From Deltaproteobacteria bacterium CG07_land_8_20_14_0_80_60_11 (lineage in GTDB: Bacteria > Desulfobacterota > Desulfobaccia > Desulfobaccales > 0-14-0-80-60-11), in contig PEWM01000280.1 in the NCBI GenBank assembly GCA_002779455.1, forward strand, positions 1 through 15,941: 15,941 bases of DNA, in the 5' to 3' direction. The notes beneath the pieces are model-generated. The model did no database searches. It was given only the letters and a program-made list of their open reading frames with translations, and was not told where the DNA came from. Positions 6,975-12,909 of the stretch are shown here, piece after piece. Position numbers and translations under genes: made by a program. Within the stretch, counting starts at the first letter, position 1. The number at the start of each line of letters is the position of its first letter.

Positions 6975-7067
6975 AGCATCGCCACTTCTCAGCCCGCCTG
7001 AATAAAGGCGGCTGGCACAGAAAAATCAGCCCGGCGCGCCGGGCCAACCAGACAGGAGGCCAAGACC

Positions 7068-7238
7068 ATGAACCCGACCCAAGAAAAAACTTATTGGAAG
7101 TGCACCAAGTGCGGCTACACCCTGACGGAGCCCAAACCTCCGGAGGTCTGCCCCGAGTGCAAGGAGACCTGCGAATTCAAAAATGTAACCTGCTATACGC
7201 CGGAATGCGGGTTCGGCAATATCGACCCGCGCCTTTAA
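7068..7238 (+). CDS. Small rubredoxin-like zinc-ribbon protein, 56 residues
   Basis: A short gene giving MNPTQEKTYWKCTKCGYTL, then a CPECKETC motif, then CYTPECGFGNIDPRL. The first two CX2C knuckles (CTKC at residues 12-15 and CPEC at 28-31) form a rubredoxin/rubrerythrin-type metal site. Cys35, Cys42 and Cys47 could form a second site or disulfide. The pattern of a rubredoxin-like head with a CYTPECG...NIDPRL tail recurs in small proteins of anaerobes, from memory. An AGGAGG ribosome-binding site (7054-7059) stands eight bases before the ATG, which fixes the start. It is the third gene of the rubredoxin cluster and ends 16 bases from the convergent TlpA-like gene. Confidence 0.85.
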   Translation: MNPTQEKTYWKCTKCGYTLTEPKPPEVCPECKETCEFKNVTCYTPECGFGNIDPRL

Positions 7239-7254
7239 GTGGCCGCCGCCCCCT

Positions 7255-7758
7255 TTAGAGGAGCGGTTTGATCATTTTTTCGAATTCCTCTTTACTCCGG
7301 GCCCCCAGAACTTTGTGGACAATGTGGCCCTGCTTGTCAATGATGAAGGTGAGGGGCACCAGTTCGACGCCGCCGTAGGCTTTGCTCACCCCGTCATTTC
7401 CCTCGAGCACCGGGTAAGCCAGGCCCAACAGCGTAGCGAGTTGCTTGAGCTGCTCGGGGGTGGAGGACAGGCCGATCCCCAGAGTCTGGAGGCCCTGCCC
7501 CTTGAGTTCCTGGTACATTTGGCTCAGATGCGGCATCTCCTCCCGGCACGGCCCGCAAGTAAAGGTGAAAAAGTTAATTAACACCACTTTGCCCTTGAAC
7601 CGGCTCAGGCTATATTCCTTGCCATCCTGGACGGCTTTCAATGTGAAGTCCGGGGCGCTGCCGGCGGCCCACCCGGAGGTGGCCGCGGTCAAGAGGAACA
7701 GAACCGCCATCAGCACTAGCCAAAATTTCACCGGACCCGATATGGTCTTCATCTGCAT
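7255..7758 (-). CDS. Secreted TlpA/ResA-family thiol-disulfide oxidoreductase
   Basis: A 167-residue thioredoxin-fold protein with an N-terminal signal or anchor. KFWLVLMAVLFLLTAATSGWAA (11-32) is hydrophobic and ends in a plausible signal-peptidase site, so it acts outside the inner membrane. The active site is FTCGPCREEMPHL with the CXXC at 68-71. The cis-proline segment is VELVPLTFIID with Pro135. Length and layout fit TlpA/ResA proteins, which reduce apocytochrome or other periplasmic disulfides. A peroxiredoxin-like role is less likely because the CXXC is intact. AAGGAG lies a few bases before the first ATG. A second ATG two codons later is possible. It converges on the rubredoxin cluster with 16 bases between stop codons. 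Confidence 0.9.
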   Translation of the reverse strand: MQMKTISGPVKFWLVLMAVLFLLTAATSGWAAGSAPDFTLKAVQDGKEYSLSRFKGKVVLINFFTFTCGPCREEMPHLSQMYQELKGQGLQTLGIGLSSTPEQLKQLATLLGLAYPVLEGNDGVSKAYGGVELVPLTFIIDKQGHIVHKVLGARSKEEFEKMIKPLL

Positions 7759-8149
7759 GAATATCTCCTTGCCCTGGATTGCTCTTTATTATTCTCCGAT
7801 AATAATATCCGAAAAACCCCGGCGTCACTACATGTTTATTATTTAAGCCGTCGCGGACCTCCTCAAGGCGGTCCTCGGCCTGGTCCCGGGGCAGCCGGCC
7901 CTGCCGGTTCTTCCGGTCCGGGGTATGATGGCGGAGCAAAGGGGGCGCTCCTGCGTGTGCGCCCTCTTGTGGGCGGACACATGGGTCCGCCCCTACAAAA
8001 GAAAAAGATTATATTTTCTGTAACCTTCTCCGCCGCGGCAGCGACTATAAGGATGAGGCTGCTTGACCCCCGCGCCCGATTTGTCACCCCGGTGATTCTG
8101 ACTGGGAAGTAAACTGATCAAGGACCACGACCTTAAGGGAGGGAACCGG
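7759..8149. other. Intergenic region between tlpA-like and response-regulator genes
   Basis: About 390 bases without a supported gene. It must hold divergent promoters for the flanking genes. An AT-rich patch (7785-7850) lies on the TlpA side. The double-hairpin repeat at 7941-7997 occupies the centre. Frames crossing it are proline- and arginine-rich translations of palindromic GC-rich DNA and are not believable. GGGAGGG at about 8139 is the ribosome-binding site of the response regulator. Confidence 0.5.
7941..7997. repeat. Double-hairpin dispersed repeat, copy 1
   Basis: Two adjacent inverted repeats: GGGCGC...GCGCCC (about 7943-7964) and GGGCGGAC-ACATGG-GTCCGCCC (7971-7992), ending in CCCTACAAAA. 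The same architecture and loop (ACATGG) recur at 12219-12275 with different but complementary arms. It lies between divergently transcribed genes and encodes nothing. Confidence 0.75.
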
Positions 8150-8797
8150 ATGAGCATCAAGATTCTCATTGCTGACGATCACCAACTCACCAGAGAAGGG
8201 GTTCGGAGCATGCTGGAACGCGAAGACGACATTATCGTTTTGGGTGAGGCCGAGGATGGCCGATCTGCAGTGAGACTGGCAAGGGAGTTAGGCCCGGATG
8301 TCATATTGATGGATGTATGTATGCCCGAAATGAACGGCATCGTGGCCACGAGCTTAATCCTGGCCGAGGCTCCCAGAATTAAGGTGATCGCCCTCTCCCG
8401 GCTCGACGACCGGCGATTTGTGTTTAACATGCTGCGGGCCGGTGCGTCGGGTTACCTGATCAAAGATTGTTCTTTCAAGGAGTTGATCCAAGCCATTCGC
8501 CGGGTGGCGGCCAACAAAAATTACCTCAGCCCCGGGATAATGGATATGGTGGTGAAAGACTACGTAATGCCACCGGCCTATTCCGCTTCGCCGGATTCCG
8601 CCAATTTAACTATCAGGGAAAAGGAAGTGTTACAGCTAGTCGCTGAAGGGCATTCTACCCCTCAAATTGCCAGAAGTCTCCATCTGAGCGTCAAGACCGT
8701 CGAATCCCATCGGCAAAACCTTATGGGAAAAATAAATGCGAAAGGCATCGCCGGACTCACCAAATATGCCATTCGGGAGGGATTGACATCTGCATGA
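8150..8797 (+). CDS. NarL/FixJ-family response regulator (REC plus LuxR-type HTH)
   Basis: A 215-residue two-component transcription regulator. The receiver domain (about 3-120) has the acidic pair Asp9-Asp10, phospho-acceptor Asp55 in LMDVCMPEMNG, Ser83 at the switch position and Lys105 in GYLIKD. A linker leads to a LuxR-type helix-turn-helix at about 148-210 (LTIREKEVLQLVAEGHSTPQIARSLHLSVKTVESHRQNLMGKI), where TVESH is the DNA-recognition region. All phosphorylation residues are present, so it should be phosphorylation-responsive. GGGAGGG lies about six bases before the ATG. No HisKA_3-type sensor kinase, the usual partner, lies in the window. The ECF sigma gene follows 130 bases downstream on the same strand, and co-regulation is possible but not shown. 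Confidence 0.95.
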   Translation: MSIKILIADDHQLTREGVRSMLEREDDIIVLGEAEDGRSAVRLARELGPDVILMDVCMPEMNGIVATSLILAEAPRIKVIALSRLDDRRFVFNMLRAGASGYLIKDCSFKELIQAIRRVAANKNYLSPGIMDMVVKDYVMPPAYSASPDSANLTIREKEVLQLVAEGHSTPQIARSLHLSVKTVESHRQNLMGKINAKGIAGLTKYAIREGLTSA

Positions 8798-8927
8798 ATT
8801 AATGCATGATGGGGGTGGAAAGTTAGGGTTGGCCCGCAATCAGACAGTTCCTGGTAAACGGGAGTTTCCGGCCCAATTGTGGTCCGTTTTTTTCTGGGGC
8901 CCCAATCTTATTTTTTCCCCCGTCGAG

Positions 8928-9518
8928 ATGAACTTCACTGACAATATTCCTGACGATGCCCTGGTTATCCGTAATATTCTTAGGGGAAATATTAACTCCT
9001 TTGAAATTTTATTAGACAGATACCAGGACCATGTGTCTCGGATTGTCAGGAACCATGTTCCCAGGGATGAGGCGCCGGAAGTGGCCCACGACACCTTTGT
9101 CCGGGCCTACCAATCTTTGGGAGGTTTTAAAGGAACCGGTCCGTTTAAACACTGGCTTGCCAAAATCGCCATCAGGTGTTGCCATGATTTCTGGCGCGGT
9201 TATTATCAGAACCAGGAGAACCTGGCGGGTCCCCTCCCCGATGATTGCCGAGACTGGGTTGACCATCTTTTAGCGGATCAATCGGCGGAGCGGGACGCGG
9301 AGCGGGTAGAGGCCAGGGATCTGCTGCAGTGGGCCTTGGGTCAATTGTCAGCTTCGGAAAGGACGGTGCTGACCCTGACCCACCTGAATGAATACTCGGC
9401 GGCCGAGGCGGCGGAACTTCTGGATTGGAGCGTCATCAGAGTAAAGGTCCAATCGCACCGGGCCCGGAAGAAGCTCCGGAAGATTCTTTCGAAAATTCTT
9501 CCCCAAGGGATAGCATGA
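8928..9518 (+). CDS. ECF-type sigma-70 family RNA polymerase sigma factor
   Basis: A 196-residue extracytoplasmic-function sigma factor. Region 2 spans about 14-92 (SFEILLDRYQDHVSRIV, then EVAHDTFVRAYQSLGGFKG and FKHWLAKIAIRCCHDFWR). Region 4 spans about 133-190 (LGQLSASERTVLTLTHLNEYSAAEAAELLDWSVIRVKVQSHRARKKLR). The linker is short and lacks region 3, as expected for ECF factors. I chose the ATG at 8928 because the family homology starts about there. The frame is open upstream to 8802, but those 42 residues (HDGGGKLGLARNQ...) look non-coding. The ribosome-binding site is weak. The stop overlaps the next start as ATGA, typical of a sigma/anti-sigma pair. Its regulon cannot be read from the window. 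Confidence 0.93.
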   Translation: MNFTDNIPDDALVIRNILRGNINSFEILLDRYQDHVSRIVRNHVPRDEAPEVAHDTFVRAYQSLGGFKGTGPFKHWLAKIAIRCCHDFWRGYYQNQENLAGPLPDDCRDWVDHLLADQSAERDAERVEARDLLQWALGQLSASERTVLTLTHLNEYSAAEAAELLDWSVIRVKVQSHRARKKLRKILSKILPQGIA

Positions 9519-10132
9519 AGTCCTCCAAAAAACCCCTGGATAAGATCGAAGCAGCGCTGATTGCGGCTTACCGTAAGCAGGAGGAGCTCCAATTCCCTCC
9601 GGACTGGCGGCAACAGGTGATGCAGGATATAAGTTCGATGGCCGGGCCCACTGCTTTTCCCCAAGAAAAGAAGGTGCGGACCATGATCCCCAGGAGAATC
9701 GGCGCCCTGGCCGCGGTGGCGGTGGCCGCAGTCGTGGGGTGGCTGATCCTGGCAAACCTGGATCGCTATGATCCCTGGATTACTTTGAAACCAGACTTGG
9801 CCGACCTGGAATCCCACGCCGCCTTCTGGCTGGAAGCCGGAGATGTCGATAGTGGGTTGCGGCACGTGAAGGTGACCGTTATCCAGAAGGAAATGAAAAT
9901 AGAGGTGCTGTCTCGTAACCTTGAACCGCCGGGGGGAATTTGGCATACCACCGGTGATGCGGTTAAAAAAGTGGATTTCCCTTTGGCGCTCGATGCCCAG
10001 GCCTTAGGACTGCAAGAAGGTCAGGCTACCCTCGTAATCACGGCTCGTGACTTATCCTGGAGAAACTGGTTTAGAGGACGGAGCACTACCATGAAAAAGG
10101 AAATGGTTATTTATTATAAGAAATCCCCCTGA
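9515..10132 (+). CDS. Single-pass membrane protein, probable anti-sigma factor with M23-peptidase-like outer domain
   Basis: A 205-residue protein starting at the ATG that overlaps the sigma stop codon, with AAGGGA just upstream. Residues 1-60 are a charged cytoplasmic part (LIAAYRKQEELQFPPDWRQQVMQDI). One membrane span follows at about 62-80, then a periplasmic domain (about 85-205). There is no HxxxCxxC zinc motif, so it is not a ZAS-type anti-sigma. The outer domain contains a run of features (SGLRHVKVTVIQ, FPLALDAQALGLQEGQATL, ARDLSWRNWFRG, then an MKKEMVIYY strand). This strongly resembles the non-catalytic beta-domain preceding the peptidase domain of membrane M23 metallopeptidases in Desulfobacterota (from memory). 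Anti-sigma function is inferred from overlap and topology. Confidence 0.75.
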   Translation: MKSSKKPLDKIEAALIAAYRKQEELQFPPDWRQQVMQDISSMAGPTAFPQEKKVRTMIPRRIGALAAVAVAAVVGWLILANLDRYDPWITLKPDLADLESHAAFWLEAGDVDSGLRHVKVTVIQKEMKIEVLSRNLEPPGGIWHTTGDAVKKVDFPLALDAQALGLQEGQATLVITARDLSWRNWFRGRSTTMKKEMVIYYKKSP

Positions 10133-10276
10133 ATTCACCTCAACTCAAGTGGACAACTCCTCTAGCCGTTAGTTCCCGTCTTCCCCCTGCCACCATGTTC
10201 CATCACCCTCCGGGGAGCCGGGTGGCCACGACCGGCCGGCGGGCCCGATCCGGAGCCGGTTCCGAAAAGTTCCTCA

Positions 10277-10297
10277 GCACAGGTTGAAAACCTGTGC
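10277..10297. repeat. 9-3-9 palindrome (GCACAGG...CCTGTGC family)
   Basis: GCACAGGTT and AACCTGTGC pair perfectly across GAA and are followed by CACC. A related hairpin with the same GCACAGG/CCTG.GCCACC outer bases and a different inner arm lies at 3887-3911. It is not followed by a U-run. This family of short palindromes is common in intergenic DNA of GC-rich environmental bacteria. Confidence 0.65.
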
Positions 10298-10382
10298 CAC
10301 CATATCTTTTCATGTTTTGCGGGTGGGCCAAGGGCCCATGAATGACTGTCCTGAAAATTTCCCGAAAATTTTCTTTCCCCGG

Positions 10383-10411
10383 TTGTGGAATGCCCCCGGC
10401 CTGGATACAAT
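10383..10411 (+). promoter_or_regulatory. Candidate sigma-70 promoter for the sulfotransferase gene
   Basis: TTGTGG (10383-10388) and TACAAT (10406-10411) are separated by exactly 17 bases. The -10 matches consensus at five of six positions and the -35 at three. The start site would be near 10418, about 64 bases before the coding region. Confidence 0.45.
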
Positions 10412-10481
10412 GCTGGGGAAACCAACCGGATAGGGCCTCGGATAAACGGCTCCCAAACCACCGCCGGCCCCCAAGTCTGCC

Positions 10482-11735
10482 ATGCCGATGTCACAGCCTG
10501 ACCGCCTCAATCGCTCGAGGCTCTTGCGCCTGATCAACACCGCCGGCCGCCGGTTGGCGAAAAATGGCTTCTCCTTCCTGCGGCTGGATGAAAAGGCCCT
10601 GCTGGACAGGGCCCGTGAACAGACCGGACTGGATGACTTCGGGGACGACTTGTTCCAGGAAGCCATGCGAGTCCTGTTCCGGGCCTATGAAACCGAGGCG
10701 GAGCTCAGCTTCGTCGGCCGGATCTGCGTGCGGGGCGACACGCTGCGGTTGCTGAGCAACCGGCTCCGGCTGGTGGCGGACCGCCGGCGCTATCCGGGCA
10801 TTGCCGATGAAGTCATCCGCCGGCCGCTGTTCATCACCGGGCTGCCCCGGAGCGGCACGACCTTTTTGCACGCCCTGCTGGCCCAGGACCCGGCCCATCG
10901 CGCCCCCCAGGTTTGGGAAGTGATGTATCCTTCCCCGCCGCCCGAGCGGGCGTCCTACGCCGCCAACTCCCGGATCACCACCACGGCCAGGCAACTGAAG
11001 TGGCTCGACTGGCTGATGCCGGATTTCGAGACGGTGCACCTGATCGACGCCCGGCTGCCCCAAGAGTGTATTGCCATCACCAGCCACGACTTCCGCAGCT
11101 ACACCTTCGAATCCATGTATACCGTGCCTTCCTACCGGGCCTGGCACGACCGGCAGGACAAGCGCCCCGAATACGAGTTCCACCGCCACTTCCTGCAACA
11201 TTTGCAGTGGCGCTGCCCCGGCCAACGGTGGGTGCTCAAGGCGCCCAGCCACCTGCTGGCCCTGGAGGGCCTGCTGCAGGTCTATCCCGATGCGGGTATC
11301 ATCCTGACGCATCGCGACCCCCTCAAGGTCCTGGCCTCGTGCGCCAGCTTCACCGAGGTCTTGCGGAGTGCGTTCACCGAGCAGGTCAACAAGGCGGCGC
11401 TGGCCCGGGAAGTGCGGCAACGCTGGGAAGAAGGCGCCGGATTGGCGGTGAAGTACCGGCAGGCCCAGGGGGACTTGCAGCAACAGCTGTTTGATGTCCA
11501 CTACGCCGAACTGCTGCGGGCCCCCATGTCCATGGTGCGGCGGATTTATACGCACTTCGACCTGGAGCTGAGCGCGGCGGCGGAGATGGCCATGGAGCGG
11601 TTCTTGCTGGCCAACCCCAAAAACAAAGGCGGGGTGCACCGCTATTCCCTGGAAGAGTTCGGGTTAAACCCCGCCGAGGAACGGCGACGCTTTCAATTCT
11701 ACCTGGATTTTTTCGGCATCGAGCCGGAAGGGTGA
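10482..11735 (+). CDS. Sulfotransferase family protein (PAPS-dependent type)
   Basis: A 417-residue protein of the large bacterial sulfotransferase group (Sulfotransfer_3-like). The 5'-phosphosulfate loop is FITGLPRSGTTFLHALLAQDP, with GLPRSGTT at 120-127. The 3'-phosphate region is ILTHRDPLKVLASCASF (274-290), with Arg278 and Ser286 in place. An N-terminal helical domain (LDEKALLDRAREQTGLDDFGDD..., about 35-115) and the motif WEVMYPSPPPE (145-155) are typical of the group. It should transfer sulfate from PAPS to a hydroxyl or amine acceptor, but the substrate cannot be told. No clear ribosome-binding site precedes either ATG (10482 or 10488), so the start is uncertain. It appears to be a single-gene unit with no PAPS synthesis genes nearby. 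Confidence 0.9.
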   Translation: MPMSQPDRLNRSRLLRLINTAGRRLAKNGFSFLRLDEKALLDRAREQTGLDDFGDDLFQEAMRVLFRAYETEAELSFVGRICVRGDTLRLLSNRLRLVADRRRYPGIADEVIRRPLFITGLPRSGTTFLHALLAQDPAHRAPQVWEVMYPSPPPERASYAANSRITTTARQLKWLDWLMPDFETVHLIDARLPQECIAITSHDFRSYTFESMYTVPSYRAWHDRQDKRPEYEFHRHFLQHLQWRCPGQRWVLKAPSHLLALEGLLQVYPDAGIILTHRDPLKVLASCASFTEVLRSAFTEQVNKAALAREVRQRWEEGAGLAVKYRQAQGDLQQQLFDVHYAELLRAPMSMVRRIYTHFDLELSAAAEMAMERFLLANPKNKGGVHRYSLEEFGLNPAEERRRFQFYLDFFGIEPEG

Positions 11736-11851
11736 TGACCCGGGGGGCGGGGAGAGGTCGTAAACCGGTGAGCAGGCGGCAGATTCAGACCCCTTTCTCT
11801 TTCCAATGCAACAAACATAATCTGTAACTTATTTAAAGCTTTTGTTCTTTT

Positions 11852-11884
11852 AACCGAAAACCGAAAACCGAAAACCGGAAACGG
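11852..11884. repeat. Heptanucleotide tandem repeat, AACCGAA type
   Basis: Three exact AACCGAA units are followed by AACCGGA and a partial AACGG. It lies in the 218-base gap between the sulfotransferase and the small basic protein gene, where no other gene is seen. The unit sequence differs from the CAACTGA repeat at 17-44 but has the same 7-bp period. Confidence 0.8.
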
Positions 11885-11910
11885 TATCAGACCTCACGGC
11901 GCTACAGACC

Positions 11911-11955
11911 AAAAAAGACCAGCAAAGAGCGGCCCGGCGGCCGCTGCTTCTGGTC
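11911..11955 (-). terminator. Intrinsic terminator of the small basic protein gene
   Basis: On the minus strand, AGCGGCC-GCCG-GGCCGCT (11928-11945) forms a strong inner stem. GACCAG/CTGGTC extends it after an internal loop, and a run of six T follows at 11916-11911. The hairpin begins at the stop codon of the gene (11954-11956). This fits Rho-independent termination. Confidence 0.75.
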
Positions 11956-12163
11956 AGTCCGGCAGGGATGGGTTGGCCGGGAGATTTTCCCCGGCAGACT
12001 CGGTCTCGGCCAGGCCATCCATTCCTTCCCCAGTCTCCCCGGGTATTTCCTCTTCCGACAGCGTGATGATTTTGCCCTGGCGACGTTTCATCTTGTCGTC
12101 GTTCTTCTGTTTTCGGGCTATTTCTTTGGCGCGCTTTTGCCAGCCATAACGATTTCTGGCCAA
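11954..12163 (-). CDS. Small highly charged protein, unknown function, TTG start
   Basis: A 69-residue cytoplasmic protein. Residues 1-31 are very basic ((L/M)ARNRYGWQKRAKEIARKQKNDDKMKRRQGK), and the remaining half is acidic and probably disordered. The start is TTG at 12161-12163, supported by AGGGAGGG five bases upstream. No ATG fits. Small proteins with an ARNRYGW-K-R-KEIA-K head are familiar from Desulfobacterota (recalled), without an assigned role. Nucleic-acid or ribosome binding would fit the charge but is only a guess. It lies about 200 bases downstream of the cold-shock gene on the same strand and has its own terminator. Confidence 0.75.
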   Translation of the reverse strand: MARNRYGWQKRAKEIARKQKNDDKMKRRQGKIITLSEEEIPGETGEGMDGLAETESAGENLPANPSLPD

Positions 12164-12218
12164 ATTATCCCTCCCTGGGTCTCATACCGAGTTGCGGTCA
12201 AAAATTTACAGACGAAAC

Positions 12219-12275
12219 GTAGGGGCGCACCTATGTGTGCGCCCTCAGGGGGGGACACATGGGTCCCCCCCTACA
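12219..12275. repeat. Double-hairpin dispersed repeat, copy 2
   Basis: The ends GTAGGGG and CCCCTAC enclose two stems: GGGCGCAC/GTGCGCCC and GGGGGGGAC-ACATGG-GTCCCCCCC. Architecture, the ACATGG loop and the CTACAAAA tail match the copy at 7941-7997. The arms of the second stem differ in a compensatory way (GGGCGGAC/GTCCGCCC there). Confidence 0.75.
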
Positions 12276-12312
12276 AAAATTGTCCATTGAGCGCTAATCG
12301 GTCTCAAAATGC

Positions 12313-12348
12313 CAGAACTCCGGAAGTCCGGAGACCGCCGGAGTTCTG
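12313..12348 (-). terminator. Hairpin downstream of the cold-shock gene
   Basis: CAGAACTCCGG and CCGGAGTTCTG pair perfectly (11 bp) around a 14-base loop that contains a further TCCGGA palindrome. It begins 18 bases after the cold-shock stop codon. Only four T follow on the minus strand, so termination may be partial. It could also be a dispersed palindrome. Confidence 0.45.
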
Positions 12349-12366
12349 ACTCTCAGGCTTTGCGGT

Positions 12367-12570
12367 TTAGAGTTTTACCACGTTTTGGGCCTGAGCCCCT
12401 TTGGGACCCTGGACCACCTCAAACTCCACTTCCTGGTCTTCCGCCAGGGAGCGGAAGCCGTCGCCCTGGATGGCGCTGTGATGCACAAAGACATCCGGAC
12501 CGCTCTCCCGGGTAATAAAGCCAAAGCCCTTGGAGTCATTAAACCATTTTACCTTGCCAGTTTCCTTCAT
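12367..12570 (-). CDS. cspA: Cold-shock domain protein (CspA family)
   Basis: A 67-residue single cold-shock domain, the normal length for CspA-type RNA/ssDNA chaperones. The RNA-binding motifs are intact: KGFGFITRE (RNP1) and DVFVHHSAI (RNP2), with KVKWFNDSKGF at the start and QAQNVVKL at the end. Such proteins melt RNA structure and can act as transcription antiterminators. TAGGAGG lies ten bases before the ATG. A strong -35 box about 190 bases upstream and a terminator-like hairpin between it and the gene give a long structured leader, as in enteric cspA genes. Whether this member is cold-induced cannot be told from sequence. The symbol denotes the family, not strict orthology. Confidence 0.95.
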   Translation of the reverse strand: MKETGKVKWFNDSKGFGFITRESGPDVFVHHSAIQGDGFRSLAEDQEVEFEVVQGPKGAQAQNVVKL

Positions 12571-12640
12571 TGCTGAAAAACCTCCTACAGATGGGTACCG
12601 CGAATATCCCGCTCAAAAAGCAGGGAGCCAGCAGTCAGGC

Positions 12641-12677
12641 AAAAAAAATCGGCCGTGGGATTAGCATCCCCGTCCGA
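12641..12677 (-). terminator. Terminator-like hairpin inside the cold-shock gene leader
   Basis: On the minus strand, TCGGACG and CGGCCGA (one mismatch) enclose an inner stem GGGAT-GCTA-ATCCC with one bulged A. Eight consecutive T follow at 12648-12641. It lies 71 bases before the cold-shock ATG and about 50 bases after the predicted transcription start, so it could attenuate the gene, end a small RNA of about 85 bases, or terminate read-through from the histidine-kinase gene. Confidence 0.7.
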
Positions 12678-12732
12678 TAGTTGTCCAGGACTTGTGGCCC
12701 TGCCTTCAGTCTGACATGCTAAACTATAAAAG

Positions 12733-12760
12733 ATATTACCAGTAATTTGGCGGCTGTCAA
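12733..12760 (-). promoter_or_regulatory. Strong candidate promoter of the cold-shock leader
   Basis: On the minus strand a perfect TTGACA (12755-12760) and a TAATAT box (12733-12738) are separated by 16 bases. Transcription would start near 12726, giving a leader of about 155 bases before the cold-shock ATG. The rest of the gap up to the kinase stop at 12910 shows nothing else I can name. Confidence 0.6.
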
Positions 12761-12909
12761 GCTAAATCAACCACCGGCCCGCAAAATCCTGTGCTATCCG
12801 TTCCGCCTTGGCGGTTGCACAATTTCAGATTACTCCGGAGGGCCAAACCGGTGGGCCAGGTAAGCCTGATTTTCCCCGGCGGCAGAAAATTCACCCCAGA
12901 AAATTGACC

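Larger units (their letters stand above)
10133..10481. other. Intergenic region before the sulfotransferase gene
   Basis: About 350 bases without a supported gene. It contains a short GC-rich stem candidate (CACCC...GGGTG, about 10193-10213), the GCACAGGTT hairpin at 10277-10297, an imperfect direct repeat of GAAAATTT (about 10352-10372), and the candidate promoter at 10383-10411. Short frames here show no convincing codon pattern. Confidence 0.5.

Noticed and set aside
6923..7258. Plus-strand frame of 111 residues over the end of the rubredoxin cluster
   Set aside because: It overlaps the 56-residue zinc-ribbon gene in another frame. That gene has a ribosome-binding site and paired cysteines, while this frame has neither.
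7610..7939. Minus-strand frame of 109 residues upstream of the TlpA-like gene
   Set aside because: Its second half is the TlpA signal-peptide region in another frame. The first half has no ribosome-binding site or recognisable family.
8791..8806. Near-palindrome TGCATGAATTAATGCA over the response-regulator stop codon
   Set aside because: It has a mismatch next to its AATT centre, overlaps coding sequence and has no T-run, so it is most likely chance.
8802..8927. Upstream in-frame extension of the sigma factor by 42 residues
   Set aside because: The residues do not resemble the family, and homology to ECF region 2 begins just after the ATG at 8928.
10491..11639. Long minus-strand frame opposite the sulfotransferase
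   Set aside because: It is a shadow of the plus-strand gene, with His/Gln/Gly/Pro-rich composition and no motifs.
11852..11884. CRISPR-like array
   Set aside because: Units are only 7 bp and contiguous, with no spacers and no cas genes. It is a simple tandem repeat.
12641..12730. Known riboswitch, such as c-di-GMP or preQ1 type, in the cold-shock leader
   Set aside because: I could not match the conserved core of any riboswitch class by eye. Only a terminator-type hairpin and a short CAGG/CCTG stem are supported.
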